From: Drosophila miranda
Taxonomy: Eukaryota; Arthropoda; Insecta; Diptera; Drosophilidae
Length of the DNA: 64,000 bases
Direction: 5' to 3'
Assembly (NCBI RefSeq): GCF_003369915.1
Contig: NC_046675.1
Coordinates: forward strand, 28,086,001 to 28,150,000
Below the pieces are notes generated by a model that was not told the DNA's origin, did not search any database, and was given only the letters and a program-made list of their open reading frames with translations. The position numbers were made by a program, and so were the translations under genes. Shown piece by piece: positions 1-11,428 of this stretch (the stretch's first letter is position 1; each line of letters starts with the position of its first letter).

Positions 1-1590
1 ATAATTCAATAGCGTATGCAAATGATTTATAGTTTTCTCTGTCTCTGTTTTATTGAAAGCATTTAGCGATTTTTGTGAGACACTTTCTACTAGCAAGTAA
101 CCAATAAGACTCTATCAAAGGATCCTGGAGCCTGGAGGGCGAGGCCATTGTAGATGATGATCGGGGTCACTACTAGCGGGGGTTCACATGGTTATTCAAA
201 GAACATTCATCGGGGGCAGCCAAGTGGAATGATCTTGAAAATTGTTGCTTATACTTATAGCGTGTACACCAACCGCTGTTTACGTTAACAGAAACCTCAT
301 GTTCAAGCAGTGCTCTAATTTCGAACAGTCAGCAATTCAAAGGCGATAAAGCTTCGGCTCTCTTTTAAATAGTATCGTATTCGTAGTCGTATTCTCCCTT
401 AAATCAATGATATGAATGAAATACATAGACTATAGAGTGCCAGCTAGCAATAGCTTTTCACAAAGAACACATTGTCATTCTATACGAGATTTTGGGGAGT
501 CAAAATTCTTAAAATTGATTCAAGCAGTGCTCTAATTTCGAACAGTCAGCAATTCAAAGGCGATAAAGCTTCGGCTCTCTTTTAAATAGTATCGTATTCG
601 TAGTCGTATTCTCCCTTAAATCAATGATATGAATGAAATAGATAGACTATAGAGTGCCAGCTAGCAATAGCTTTTCACAAAGAACACATTGTCATTCTAT
701 ACGAGATTTTGGGGAGTCAAAATTCTTAAAATTGAAATTACGCTAATAACTGGGGTTAAGCGGCCGTGCAAATGGACTAAGCCACAAGATATACTTAAAT
801 TTGAGCAAAATCCAGCAACGATGCAAAGATACAACATGTGACCCAATGCCTAGTCCGCTGCCCGCCGCACATTGAGGCTATTAAAGCAAGTAATCGCAAT
901 TTGTGCAGCTTAAGTGATCAGACATCAGAGACAGTGGGACTATACAGGCCAAACACAAGATACAAGTGGACGGGAACGGTTCTTGGAGGCAATACTTGCC
1001 CGATAAGAGCTACGTAAGTCCGAAGTGGACCCACTGTGCACTGAGCTGAGCGCTGAGCATTTTCACTTTTTCACTGTTGACCAGTCTACAGTCTACAGAC
1101 CACAGATTATTAAATTTATGAATTTCTATTGATATTTACACGCAAACTTTGACCGCTCGAGAGCCACTGAACACATCCACATGCATAGATGGAGACAGGC
1201 ATCTTCTAAGTAAAAAACTTGAGACTGTAGGAAAACGGTAGCCTTACGAGTATATGTACATATAGTACATATGAGTGCGTTGTTGTTGGCTTGGTGTTTG
1301 TGTACTAAATTTAATGGAATCTTGAGTTTAAGCGAGACCAAATCGGCCTATCTTCATGACACTATTCAGTTCGACTGCAAACTTTGTTCGGTTCGCACAG
1401 GCAGACGCTGACGAGAGTGGTGTATCGTATCCCGGCTTCAGAGATTTTGCAATGTGCAAAGATTAATTACTATGTCCCAAAACATAATTGTTACTGCGAA
1501 AAAGGGGTCTAGAAACGATCTTTGATTGATCGCAAATGAACGTGTAGAGCGTGTGTATTATTGAATGCTTCCACTGATACTACCATAAGA
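1..1590. other. Upstream region / 5' UTR of ClC-a
   Basis: No convincing coding exon is seen here on either strand. It holds the 217-bp tandem duplication at 302-735. The first in-frame ATG of the channel gene is at 1591. No TATA box or other core promoter motif could be assigned with confidence, so the transcription start is not placed. Confidence 0.5.
302..735. repeat. 217-bp tandem duplication
   Basis: Copy 1 is 302-518 and copy 2 is 519-735. Reading them side by side I see a single difference (GAAATACATAG in copy 1, GAAATAGATAG in copy 2). The copies abut with no spacer. Such low divergence means a very recent duplication, or an assembly collapse/expansion artefact. It lies about 0.9 kb upstream of the first coding exon of ClC-a, so it could double a regulatory element. 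Confidence 0.95.
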
Positions 1591-4500
1591 ATGGTTTACT
1601 TTGGCGATCGACAACGCGATCGTAATCGCGATCGCAGCAATCAGAAAGTGGAACGAATTATTCACGATGAAGAGTTTGGCGAAGAGAATGTCGAGCTGGT
1701 CGACTCGGAGTGGGCGGACTTCGAGAAGTTCATTTGCCAGTTACGCAAGCGTCGCACCAGTAATATGTCGATGGAGGAGGAACTGCGTCATGTACAGCGT
1801 CATCCGAAGATCAAATCGCAGGCATTTTACCCCTGCCCACCGTCAGCGGAGCACACGCGGGACTCGGACTCATCGGACGATGATGATCCCATTGGATACA
1901 TTGACACACTTGTAAGCAGAGACCACAGTCCAGCAATACTCGCACTACTACCATATATCCGAATAGTATAAGTTGTCTAATGCAATTGCCCCTAGATAGC
2001 ATAGCCTGTAGGTATTTCGTGGGAAGTAATTGCATTCTTATCAGTATTATCAGTCTTCTATCTACATCGTATATCTTTACACTCCTGTGTAGGTTTATGG
2101 GTCTTCGAATCGTCGCGATTATTATGCCAATAAGTCTGGTTCGTGACTGCAGACGCGTTTTACGGAACAAATCTTTCCACTTTCTTATTTTATGATATTT
2201 AATGATGATTATGAACAATCATTGCTTACGTACACGTTTATAGACAGATAGGGGAAATCCGGAGACTCATGAAGAAAGATTATATCTACTAGATTGCAGA
2301 ACCACTTTGCGATCGGAATAAGTATAGCCGGAATGGACGCGCTTTTTAAGTGCTTCGATTTGTAAAAACCGAGTAGATTGATGGGTATTAATATGGCCAT
2401 ACGTTTGAACTGGTTAATATTTGATTTTTTGATGATATCAAGCTGGCAGCACTTCAATTCGACCTTTCATCCACTCTACTCTGGTCGTCCACTCTGTTGT
2501 ATTGGGCATCTGGCAGGGAATATTTCATCATTGAAATATGTACTTTTGAATGAATTTACAATATTCTAAAGCTTTCGCTCGCTGCTCTTATCGCAAGCTG
2601 TTTTCGTTATGCTTGTACTCGTACCTGGGCCTCTGTCAAAGCAATGCAGAATAAGTTTACGAATGACGAAAAACAAGCAAAAGACATTAGCTATTTTTAA
2701 TCCGATTATAATGCAAAGTGTTCATTATATTTAAAGCAGAAATAAATATTTTCATTGCTAAGGATAGTAGGGTGGAATGTGACGAGCACACTAGGAAACC
2801 GAAGCAAGTAAGCAATTCCTCTAAGAGCCTTGAAATAAAAAAGAAAATATTCTGAATTCCGAATTCTGAAATTCATAATCCACTAATTACGATCCCATTA
2901 AAATCTCATGCGATACGCCTTCCGAAAATCAGTAAATCCATAGTCCTATTGAGTTTTTTATTGCCAAGAACTTAAACAACTCAACATTCCTCCTCCTTCG
3001 AGGCAATTTTTTTAGATTCATATTTTGTTTACACTTGGCGCAACATTTTCATTAAATTTTATTGTATTTTTCATTTTGTTCATTTTGAAATATCGACATA
3101 GCATGTAGCGTGCTACCCTGCCACTGCCACTGCCACTGCCACAGCGTGTACGCGTAGGTCTAGCCAAAAGAAATTTCAATAATTTTCCACAGGGCACAAA
3201 CTGGGAAGAAAAGCTCGTCAATTCAGTTCAGTTTCAAAATACACGCGTTTACGCGGACACGAGCGCTGTTTCGTTTGGTCCATGGATTAAATTATCAATA
3301 ATTATCAATCAATATACGATATAAAATAATTTAAAATCATAGAAAAGATTTCCAATCGTTGGTTCTTGAATGATATCAGTGCGGAATACTGTGTGAAAAT
3401 AAATCAAATGCCTCAAGGCACTGAGCCCCGTATAAAAAGTCCCCAATAAATTGAAACGAATTTTCAAAAATTTCTGTTCTGTGCTGACGAGGTGGGACTG
3501 GGGCTCAAGGGCAGGGGCCTGGCAATGAGAATCAAAAACATTATATAGTAGAAGAAACAGCGCGAAAACTAAAAATAATTGGCAAACAAAATGCGACACA
3601 AAAATTTGGCCAACAGCCGCCGTCGCAGTGTCAAAGGCCAGCAGAAACAGCAAACACATACAGATACTCGTACAGATAGATTTTGACTGAAAATTTTAAG
3701 TACAATACTCTTGATGTACGGTGCGGGACACTGTTCGCGTAAATCTCTTGCTTGATGTTTAACAATAGTCACGCGCACCAGGATGAGTACATTCGCGAAT
3801 ATACCTTCGAGCCGGAGCTGCTGATCAATCGCGAGGAGTACTTGCGGGAGGAGGAGCGCGCCCACAAATTGCCCTCGACGCCCGTCCGCCTGCGCTGGGA
3901 TGAGGCGATTGCCAAGCAAAAGGAGAAGCATCGCAAAGCCAGCATTGATGTGTCCAACGATGATACAAATCAGATCGATATCGATATTGAGGCTTTCTAC
4001 TATGTAAGTGGCAGTCACAACAGCCCACAGTCCACCCCCCCCGATGGCCGATGGCCGATGGCTTTCGTCGGGCGGTGCAGCGCGGCACTTGACCTCCAAA
4101 ACAATTGGCAGTGGTCTTTACCTTGCCTTGCCCTGAATACCAACCATTTCTTGTAGCAATGTGCTCTTCTTCGAGAACGTGGTGTACATGTATCGGCCTT
4201 TAGCTTGGGTCTCGAGAGAGAGATATGCATAGCCTTTTATCATTCATCAGCGGTTCATTAATCACTTAAACAGGAAACTAACAAAACCAATAACTGTCTT
4301 TTGTTCACAGATGTATGGTCGTTATACCAAAGATTTAGGAGAATTCGCAAAGGATGAAGCCAGAAAACTCAAGCTACTCGAAAAGCGACGAAAGCAGGAA
4401 GACAAACAACGGAATAAGGTAAAATTAAATAGAAACGTAAAAACGTAAAAACGTAAGAGTCAGCCCTCGAACCAATTAACTTGTGATCTCTCCTCGAAAT

Positions 4501-7500
4501 GCAAACAATGTACATATGAGATAAATCAATATTTAAGGTACAAATAATATCATATTGTGATAAGAGTAAGGCTTGCGCAAAACCCCAAAAATAGCTCAAA
4601 AGTAGATCGATCCTTTGCTAGGGTATTCTTGACACGCATCAGTTTATAAAGCAGCAGTGCTGGGATATGTTTACAGGAACTGCTAGGGACACAATCGACC
4701 AGAGCAAAGCATATATCATCATGGATCTGGAGGCATACGGTGGCTCGCCTGGGCGAGGACTGGGTCTTCTTGGCGTTACTAGGTATTATCATGGCCCTGC
4801 TCTCATTTATCATGGACAAAGGCATATCTATATGTACAAATGGTAATTCAGCTAAATTCCCAAGTGAAAACACGCTGCTAACAATTCTTCATTTTCCTCT
4901 GAATTCTCTAGCGCGTATCTGGCTCTATCGCGATCTGACGTCACATCCACTCATTCAATATATATCTTGGGTATCATTGCCGGTCTGTTTAATATTATTT
5001 TCTGCCGGCTTTGTGCATCTCATCGCACCGCAAAGTATAGGTAAGTGTCCCACCAAAACAAACCCCAACTATTAGACAATGTATTGTACGAGTATGTAGT
5101 TCTCATTGGTAGAGTAGCAATCATTGATTATGTGATTATTTGACGAGTATTATGAAGGGGGTTTTCCAAAATTGCATGAATTTTTTGCTTACTTACTTTA
5201 CTTCTATGGTTCTATTGATATAAACAGGAGGCAAACGAAAGGAGTTAGAGAGTGCATTACTTTGGCAACCGGCGGAGGGGAAGGCAAAAGAGTATGCCCG
5301 AGAATGCAAGAACAAAATACATGCAGTTGCGCGATCGAGACTGATCGCTGCTCGACTCGAGTGTCGTTTATTGTTGCATCAATGAATGCGAATGCATGAT
5401 ATGAGAACATATTAGCTCCATTTTTGAAAAGTGCTTAATCGTTAGATTGTTTTTGATTTGATAGAGGATTACTTATAGGAGTACAAGTAGTACCACTGCA
5501 CTCAGGCAGCTGCCCGCACCAAGCACACTTGCCACCAATCCAATTAATCCCATTGTCTATATGTTAAATACTCGAACTAACACTAATACTTGAATTACTA
5601 TACTTGAATGCTATACTAACTACTAAACTAAATAAACAACCAAACAATAACCACACTGCGCGTATGCTCAATGCAAATCTACATATATCTAAACTATGCT
5701 TAGGTTCCGGTATACCTGAAATGAAGACCATACTGCGTGGCGTTCAGTTGAAAGAGTATCTCACATTTAAGACATTAGTGGCCAAGGTAATTGGTTTAAC
5801 GGCAACTCTGGGCAGCGGTATGCCATTAGGAAAGGAAGTAAGTATAAAAATTGATATCACTCTCTGCATGAAAATGCAATGTTTGGAAAATCTACAATAC
5901 AAATCGTTTCTTTCGTTTCGTTTCGTTCCCCTATTTCCGTATCTCTCTATCCCCCAGGGCCCTTTCGTACATATAGCAAGTATTGTAGCACAATTATTAA
6001 GTAAACTTGTCACATCATTCCAAGGCATATATGAGAATGAGTCGAGGAACTCTGAAATGCTTGCGGCTGCCTGCGCCGTAGGCGTGGGTGCATGCTTTGC
6101 CGCGCCCGTTGGCGGTGAGTACCAACAGAAGATCCCATCCCATCCATCCTCTCCCTGTGGAAAGTCCTAACTAACCGGGCCGTCTCCTTCAGGTGTCCTT
6201 TTTAGCATTGAGGTTACCACCACGTACTTTGCAGTGCGCAATTATTGGCGTGGCTTCTTTGCTGCCGTGTGTGGTGCCACAGTCTTTCGACTGCTGGCGG
6301 TCTGGTTCCAGAATGCCGACACCGTGCGAGCCCTGTTCTTGACTAACTTCACCACCGAATTCCCCTTCGATCCCCAGGAGTTATTTGTCTTTGCATTGAT
6401 CGGGTGAGTGATATTCAATCGTAAACTTACAACCGATTTTCTGATTTCCGATTCCTCCACAGACTTGTATGCGGTCTGGGTGGTGCATCATATGTCTGGG
6501 TCCATCGACGCTATGTCCTCTTTATGCGCTCCAATAAGCGCATGAACAAGTTCCTGCAGAAAAAGTACGTACATCAATAATTACGTTATCAAAGGTATCA
6601 AAATGAATGTTCCATTTGCATATACTTCCTGCTAGTCGGTTCCTGTATCCTGGATTCCTGGCCTTGCTAGTCTCCAGCATATCGTTTCCACTGGGCACTG
6701 GCCAGTTCCTGGCCGGGGAGCTCAGTACCCATGAGCAGGTCACCCAGCTCTTTAGCAATTTCACTTGGTCCCGCGATGATCTGACCGTGGAGCAGGCGGC
6801 AGTTGTAACCCACTGGATGACCAGCTACACCAGTGTATTCGGCAATCTCGTCATTTATACTCTTTTCACGGTAAGTGCTCTTGCTCTGGAAGTAAAAAAG
6901 AGTTTGCTTTACTAAACTGGAAATGGAAATCCCTTTTGCAGTTTATCTTCTCGATTGTTGCCTCCACGATACCGGTTCCATCGGGCATGTTCATTCCGGT
7001 TTTCAAGATCGGAGCCGGCTTTGGTCGTCTGGTGGGAGAGTTTATGGCGACGACATTTCCCCATGGAGTACGCTATGGCGGACGCCTTTCCCCCATTATG
7101 CCCGGCGGATATGCCGTTGTTGGGGCCGCTGCCTTCTCTGGCTCCGTGACCCATACGGTGTCCGTGGCGGTGATTATCTTCGAGATGACTGGACAGATCA
7201 CCCACGTGGTGCCCGTGATGATTGCCGTACTGGTGGCCAACGCAGTGGCGGCTCTGCTCCAACCCTCGATATACGACAGTATTATATTGATTAAGAAGCT
7301 GCCGTACCTTCCCGATCTTCTGCCCTCGAGCTCCGGGATGTACAGCATATTTGTGGAGGACTTTATGGTGCGGGACGTGAAGTATATATGGCACGGAATC
7401 TCCTACCAGAAGCTCAAAGAAGTCCTCAAGGCAAACAAGACACTGCGGTCCCTGCCATTGGTGGACAGCCCTGACAATATGATCCTCCTGGGGTCCGTGC

Positions 7501-9762
7501 AGCGCTACGAGCTAATCAAAATGATTGAGAAGCATATTGGCAGAGAGAAGCGCATGGAAGTGGCACAAAAATGGCAAAAGGAGGCCGAGGAGCGGGCCCT
7601 TGAGGAGGAGAAGAAAAAGCAAGAGGTCGAGCTCAGAATGCGGCGACCCTCGCGCTTTGAAGTTCTCCCAGCCCCGGATATCCTGAGTTTGCGACAGATT
7701 GCCAACGATGAAATGCTTCCGCCCAAGAAGCGTGCCGAAACGATGCACAGCTCGCTCACTCCCAGGAAATCCATCCTGAAGAAGACAAACTCCTTTAATC
7801 TCAAGACGTACGCCCCCGCTGCCCTGCACCACAGTCCGAGCATCACGCCGTACACGACGATAACCGGCAACTCCGAGTTCCGCATCCGCTCTGCCTTCGA
7901 AGCGATATTCAAGAAGTCGACCACCCTCCAGGACGTCCAGCCCGATGCCGAAACGGGCTCTCTCTCGCCAGCTGCCAGCACCAATGAGGTCGAAGTACAG
8001 CAGCGCACTGTTACTCCCAGCACACCGGGTGTCTCGAAAAAGGTTCAGCTGGTGAGTGTGCTTTTCTTTTACCGACCTCCCGTCGGGGGTACCACTTGGG
8101 TTTTGGGTTCTCAACATTTCATCAAAGAATGAGCTTTACAATACTTACAAGCAAGCACAAAATAATTGGAATTTCGTAACAGATCAAATTATGCTGGTAA
8201 GTAGCGTCACTAACAGTTCACTTATTTGTAGTAATACCTGTGTAGCACCTATATCTGTGTCTGTATCTGTATCTGTGACTAACCCAATTTAATATCTGCA
8301 AGCAAGTAAATCCTATCTCTACGGATAAACCTGAACAACTAAACAATATGGTATGGCGCATTGCATTCTGTGATATGATCCGCAATTCATTTCCCTTCAC
8401 CACTTAACAAGATCCCAGTCCACACAAAAGTCTATGTAAATTCAAAAATAGATCCAATTCTTCTCCCAAAAAAGAAACCCTTTCAAACAATCAATATGAT
8501 TTGTGAGGTATGTATCAATATTAATCCGTGCAAATGTTTCGCTTTTCTGAAAGCCGGCTGAGAAGGATATCAACGAAGTTTTAGTCACAAATGGGGATAG
8601 TGATGGGGATACATTTAATTCAAGTAAATTTCCTTGCAAAGAAGTGCTCGGGGATCAGGCCAGCATTAGACACAAGACAAATAAAGTGTCGGATGTGGAT
8701 GCCGGAATGCCGTTTATGGTGCAGGTCTCTTCGGATGGGACGAATATGCAGGAGCCAAAGAGAAAGGCGACAAAGATTCGGTTTTCTGATGAAAATACGA
8801 ACAAATTAAACGAGAATTCCGAAACGATAAGTCCAGAAACAGAGGGAGAGGTTAGTGAAAATGTTTGCTAATATTCGTTTAAGGACTACCTGCATTAAGC
8901 TTGTGTGTATCTGTACCTATCTACTCTCCACAACTAACTCACAATTAAAACAAATCAAATTTCTATTCTATCTGTTTTTTCGCTCATTGTAATAACCATA
9001 CCAAACACACACAAAAAAGACAAACAAGCCCTTTCAAAAGACGAAGTCCGTGCAATTGGTATGTGATTTATAATCCCAGACAGAAGATCCACTCCATTCC
9101 ACTCCAGCCAATGCAATACATTTTTGAATACGCTTTATATTACAGCCCAGGGAGCGGGTTATTGACATGTCGCCCGAGGACCAGAAGAAGTGGGAGCTCG
9201 AGGAAATGTTGAAGCCCGTCGATTTGCAGAAGGCGAACGTGCACATAGATCCATCACCGTTTCAGCTGGTAGAACGCACCTCAATACTTAAGGTTCATTC
9301 ATTATTCTCGATGGTTGGCATCAATCATGCGTATGTCACAAAGATCGGAAGACTTGTGGGTGTTGTCGGACTTAAAGAGGTACACAGGCTTTACGAATGA
9401 ATATTTGTCTTATCTAATACGTTGACTTTTTAATTTATATTTTAAAGCTGCGAAAGGCCATTGAAGACATCAATAGCAATAGTTTTGTGGTTGCCACACG
9501 CGACGATGAAACTGCGCCTGAAACTGAGACCAAGACAGCTGTGGAAAAGCCATTGCTGGCGTTGAATGCCAGTGATAAGGCTGTGGATATGACGGTAACG
9601 TCGATGGACTCGGCTCTGTCGAATTCTGAAAACTGTTCCGACATCGAAATGGAACACATAAAGCACATGGAAGTGAAGCCATCATCGGTGACCCTCATTC
9701 ATGAGACGACATCTGCATCGAAGGACACAAATACCACAGAAAATGGCAATCATCAAACTTGA
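1591..9762 (+). CDS. ClC-a: CLC-2-like voltage-gated chloride channel (ClC-a)
   Basis: Plasma-membrane CLC chloride channel. Constitutive exons: 1591-1911, 4311-4418, 4677-4842, 4912-5040, 5704-5837, 5958-6114, 6193-6403, 6463-6564, 6636-6870, 6942-8051, 9146-9379 and 9448-9762 (stop), with optional exons between 8128 and 9058. All joins keep frame; including the 8554 and 9029 exons gives about 1182 residues. Family signatures: [21 protein letters not shown], selectivity motifs GSGIPEMK (about residue 242), GKEGPFVH (about 284) and GMFIPVF (about 535). The gating glutamate of GKEGP is present. CBS1 lies at about 660-725 and CBS2 at about 1036-1100, each cytosolic. The family match is to human CLC-1/2 rather than endosomal exchangers ([14 protein letters not shown]). 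RFEV at 7653-7664 looks like a SPAK/Fray docking site. The orthology call is from memory of the fly gene; the family call is certain. Confidence 0.93.
1912..3754. other. First intron / probable second promoter region of ClC-a
   Basis: Mostly A/T-rich non-coding sequence, with a GCCACT hexamer repeated about four times near 3118-3141. The GC-richer stretch around 3240-3285 and the lack of an acceptor before 3755 suggest the alternative promoter is here. I see no other gene. Confidence 0.45.
3755..4003 (+). CDS. ClC-a: Alternative first coding exon of ClC-a
   Basis: An ATG at 3755 opens [19 protein letters not shown] and runs to FYY at 4003, followed by a GTAAGTGG donor. The end is phase 0, so it can splice to the shared exon at 4311 exactly as exon 1591-1911 does. 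An in-frame stop (TAA, 3740-3742) precedes it and no good acceptor is seen, which favours a first exon with its own promoter in 2-3.7 kb. It would give a protein of about 1158 residues with a different cytosolic N-terminus. Confidence 0.8.
8128..8196 (+). CDS. ClC-a: Candidate cassette exon A of ClC-a (23 codons)
   Basis: Bounded by ATCAAAG at its left and a strong GTAAGT donor at 8197. Its length is 69 nt, phase 0 at both ends, and it is open in the ClC-a frame ([19 protein letters not shown] then QIML). The acceptor has a poor pyrimidine tract. It would insert in the CBS1-CBS2 linker. This is my splice prediction only. Confidence 0.45.
8303..8350 (+). CDS. ClC-a: Candidate cassette exon B of ClC-a (16 codons)
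   Basis: 48 nt, phase 0 at both ends, reading [16 protein letters not shown], between an AG at 8301-8302 and GTATGG at 8351. The acceptor and donor are only fair, so this is a tentative prediction supported mainly by the neighbouring phase-0 blocks. Confidence 0.35.
8412..8507 (+). CDS. ClC-a: Candidate cassette exon C of ClC-a (32 codons)
   Basis: 96 nt, phase 0 at both ends, open in frame ([12 protein letters not shown] onward), ending in GAG before a GTATGT donor at 8508. The intron to the next exon would be only 46 nt, short even for a fly, so C and the next exon may be mutually exclusive. Confidence 0.4.
8554..8850 (+). CDS. ClC-a: Large cassette exon D of ClC-a with KIRF motif
   Basis: 297 nt (99 codons), phase 0 at both ends, preceded by GCTTTTCTGAAAG and followed by GTTAGTG. 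It is hydrophilic and rich in Lys, Glu, Ser and Thr, in the cytosolic linker between CBS1 and CBS2. It holds KIRF at 8773-8784, which fits the [RK]-[VI]-x-F docking pattern for protein phosphatase 1. The open frame of this length makes it the best supported of the cassettes. Confidence 0.75.
9029..9058 (+). CDS. ClC-a: Micro-exon E of ClC-a (10 codons)
   Basis: 30 nt reading [10 protein letters not shown], between CAAACAAG and a GTATGT donor, phase 0 at both ends. Its last residues (SVQL) echo the end of the constitutive exon at 8051 (KVQL). The pyrimidine tract is weak, so inclusion needs RNA evidence. Confidence 0.5.
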
Positions 9763-10122
9763 AACGAAACCGATGAAGATGAAAGATGAAAGATGAAAGA
9801 GCTCTAAAGATAGAATATTTAGCACTACAATCAATATATGTATGTATAGTATGTAATACGTGTTTGTAAAGATCAGTTAAAGTCTATTTATAATAAGTGC
9901 AGTCATCGAAAGTTATTATGTATTTATATCTCGCTAGTTCATAAATTGACAAAGATATCGTGATTTACGTTTAAGTTGAAAGATGAAAGTTGATAGAGGA
10001 AGGAACAAGTGTCATCGCCTTTGTGTGTATTGTCGAAGGGCAGTAAATGCCTTAGAATTTATATTCAATGTGCCAAATGGCGTTCCAAACCAAACCAAAC
10101 CCAACCCCACATACTATCAACA

Positions 10123-10128
10123 AATAAA
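10123..10128 (+). terminator. Polyadenylation signal, ClC-a 3' end
   Basis: AATAAA about 360 nt after the ClC-a stop, within A/T-rich 3' UTR-like sequence (9763-10171). It lies only 44 nt before the next ORF, so the two transcripts would nearly touch. Confidence 0.55.
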
Positions 10129-10171
10129 ATAGTCAATTCCACTTAAATTGTAAATTTTCCACTGCGATGAC

Positions 10172-10729
10172 ATGAGAACAAAAAGAAAGAAGCACCCGCT
10201 CAGTACTCGCTGCGATGACATTTTGGGACTATCTTGGACCCTGCAATGCAAGGGCACATATCCGTACGACGTGAAACTGAAATATGGCAATCGACTAGTT
10301 TCAACTCAAGATCCATATAGTATTCACCACATGCAACCTGACAAGTATCTGGTAACGATGGGAAAGAGTAAATTGCGAACAGCCGCGACTGTGACAATGT
10401 CGCGCGAAGGATTCCTTGATGAAAACAAGAACAAAATTCAGAATTTAGATTACATTGCATGCGTTCCATACAGGTTGCGCTTCACGGAGGAACTTGTCTC
10501 TGCCTGCAAGGGTCAGTTCGATGGCTACGCACAATTTTCGGTCCTAAATTATGCAGAGCTTAATAGAGGTCGAAAAATGCATAATTGTCGTACTTGTACG
10601 CCGTATGACGAACTTCAAAATGAAACTTACCCTTCCAACGCCAATTCCTTGGACAGACTGCAATGGTGGCCATTTTTTCTGCTGGGATGGTTCCTTTTGG
10701 TAACGATATACAGCAGGCTGAAAAAATAA
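10172..10729 (+). CDS. Orphan single-exon membrane protein, 185 residues
   Basis: I do not recognise this protein. It opens with a basic tail (MRTKRKKH) and has six cysteines (about residues 14, 26, 97, 112, 139, 142), a possible N-glycosylation site NET at 150 and one strong hydrophobic stretch at 164-180 (WWPFFLLGWFLLVTIY) followed by RLKK. No signal peptide is visible, so either it is tail-anchored or a 5' exon is missing. The paired cysteines and glycosylation site favour a lumenal or extracellular domain, which would require an upstream signal exon. The frame is closed by TAA at 10151. It is squeezed between the ClC-a poly(A) signal and its own AATAAA at 10893. A 185-codon open frame on the sense strand in a gap suggests a real gene, possibly fast evolving. 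Confidence 0.65.
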   Translation: MRTKRKKHPLSTRCDDILGLSWTLQCKGTYPYDVKLKYGNRLVSTQDPYSIHHMQPDKYLVTMGKSKLRTAATVTMSREGFLDENKNKIQNLDYIACVPYRLRFTEELVSACKGQFDGYAQFSVLNYAELNRGRKMHNCRTCTPYDELQNETYPSNANSLDRLQWWPFFLLGWFLLVTIYSRLKK

Positions 10730-10892
10730 ACCAAAATTGTAACACAAATTTCACACCCAAATTGCACACAAATAAGGCACAAAAATTGTAAAACAAATTG
10801 CATGTGAAAATTGCGTCCAAATTCGAAAATCACTTTTACCAACCAAATGGCTTCCATTTTCACACTTTTGAACACTCGCAACCGTTAAACTA

Positions 10893-10898
10893 AATAAA
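10893..10898 (+). terminator. Polyadenylation signal after the orphan ORF
   Basis: AATAAA within CTAAATAAACAATT, 164 nt after the orphan stop codon. It supports a short independent transcript. The 3' UTR is made of loosely repeated CACAAATT/AAATTG words. Confidence 0.5.
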
Positions 10899-11352
10899 CA
10901 ATTAACGCACTTGTTGCTTTGTGTTTGTTTAACCCCTTCATGTGAGCGCGAGAATAGGTTCTATCGGATTTCGTTTTCAACCAAAAGACGCTGTCCGGCT
11001 GTATATATCTGTAAGCAGTTTGTGGGTCAGAGGGGAGAGGGGACGCGGTTTCATGGCAACGCTGCAGACTTTAACTGTAAATACGAAGAAGGTGGGAAGC
11101 ACAGAATAACCGCGTCTTAGCCCACTTAAGTCCCCTCTATTTAAATAGTTTAACTACTTGGGGTAAATGGCGGAGAATATATACGATTGTAAATTCTTCT
11201 TGTGGATTTATGCCATCTTTTACCTGAACTGCGCTAAAATTATTACATTTTTATTATTTTCGGTGGAATATTAAAACACCCCCTTGGCTTTTAATGGGTT
11301 AATTGTTTTCCGTCAATTTTGATGTTTGATTCTTGTCAACCGGGTAAACGGT

Positions 11353-11360
11353 TATCGATA
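11353..11360. promoter_or_regulatory. DRE core promoter element of Sbf
   Basis: A perfect palindromic TATCGATA, the DREF-binding DNA-replication-related element typical of fly housekeeping promoters. It lies about 640 nt before the Sbf start codon. No TATA box is seen, which fits a housekeeping promoter. The rest of 10.9-11.35 kb shows no coding signal. Confidence 0.75.
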
Positions 11361-11418
11361 CTATCGACTAGTGATGAGAGCACCACAAAAATACCGACTT
11401 GGAAAATTGGTATTTTCT

Positions 11419-11428
11419 ATCAGCTGAT
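11419..11428. promoter_or_regulatory. Motif 5 E-box (ATCAGCTGAT)
   Basis: Exact match to the fly core promoter Motif 5 consensus (AWCAGCTGWT), 59 nt downstream of the DRE. The DRE plus E-box pairing is common at TATA-less fly promoters, so transcription of Sbf probably starts near 11.4-11.6 kb. Confidence 0.65.

Noticed and set aside
7512..8117. 201-codon minus-strand frame
   Set aside because: Antisense of the ClC-a CBS1/linker exon, with no recognisable domain.
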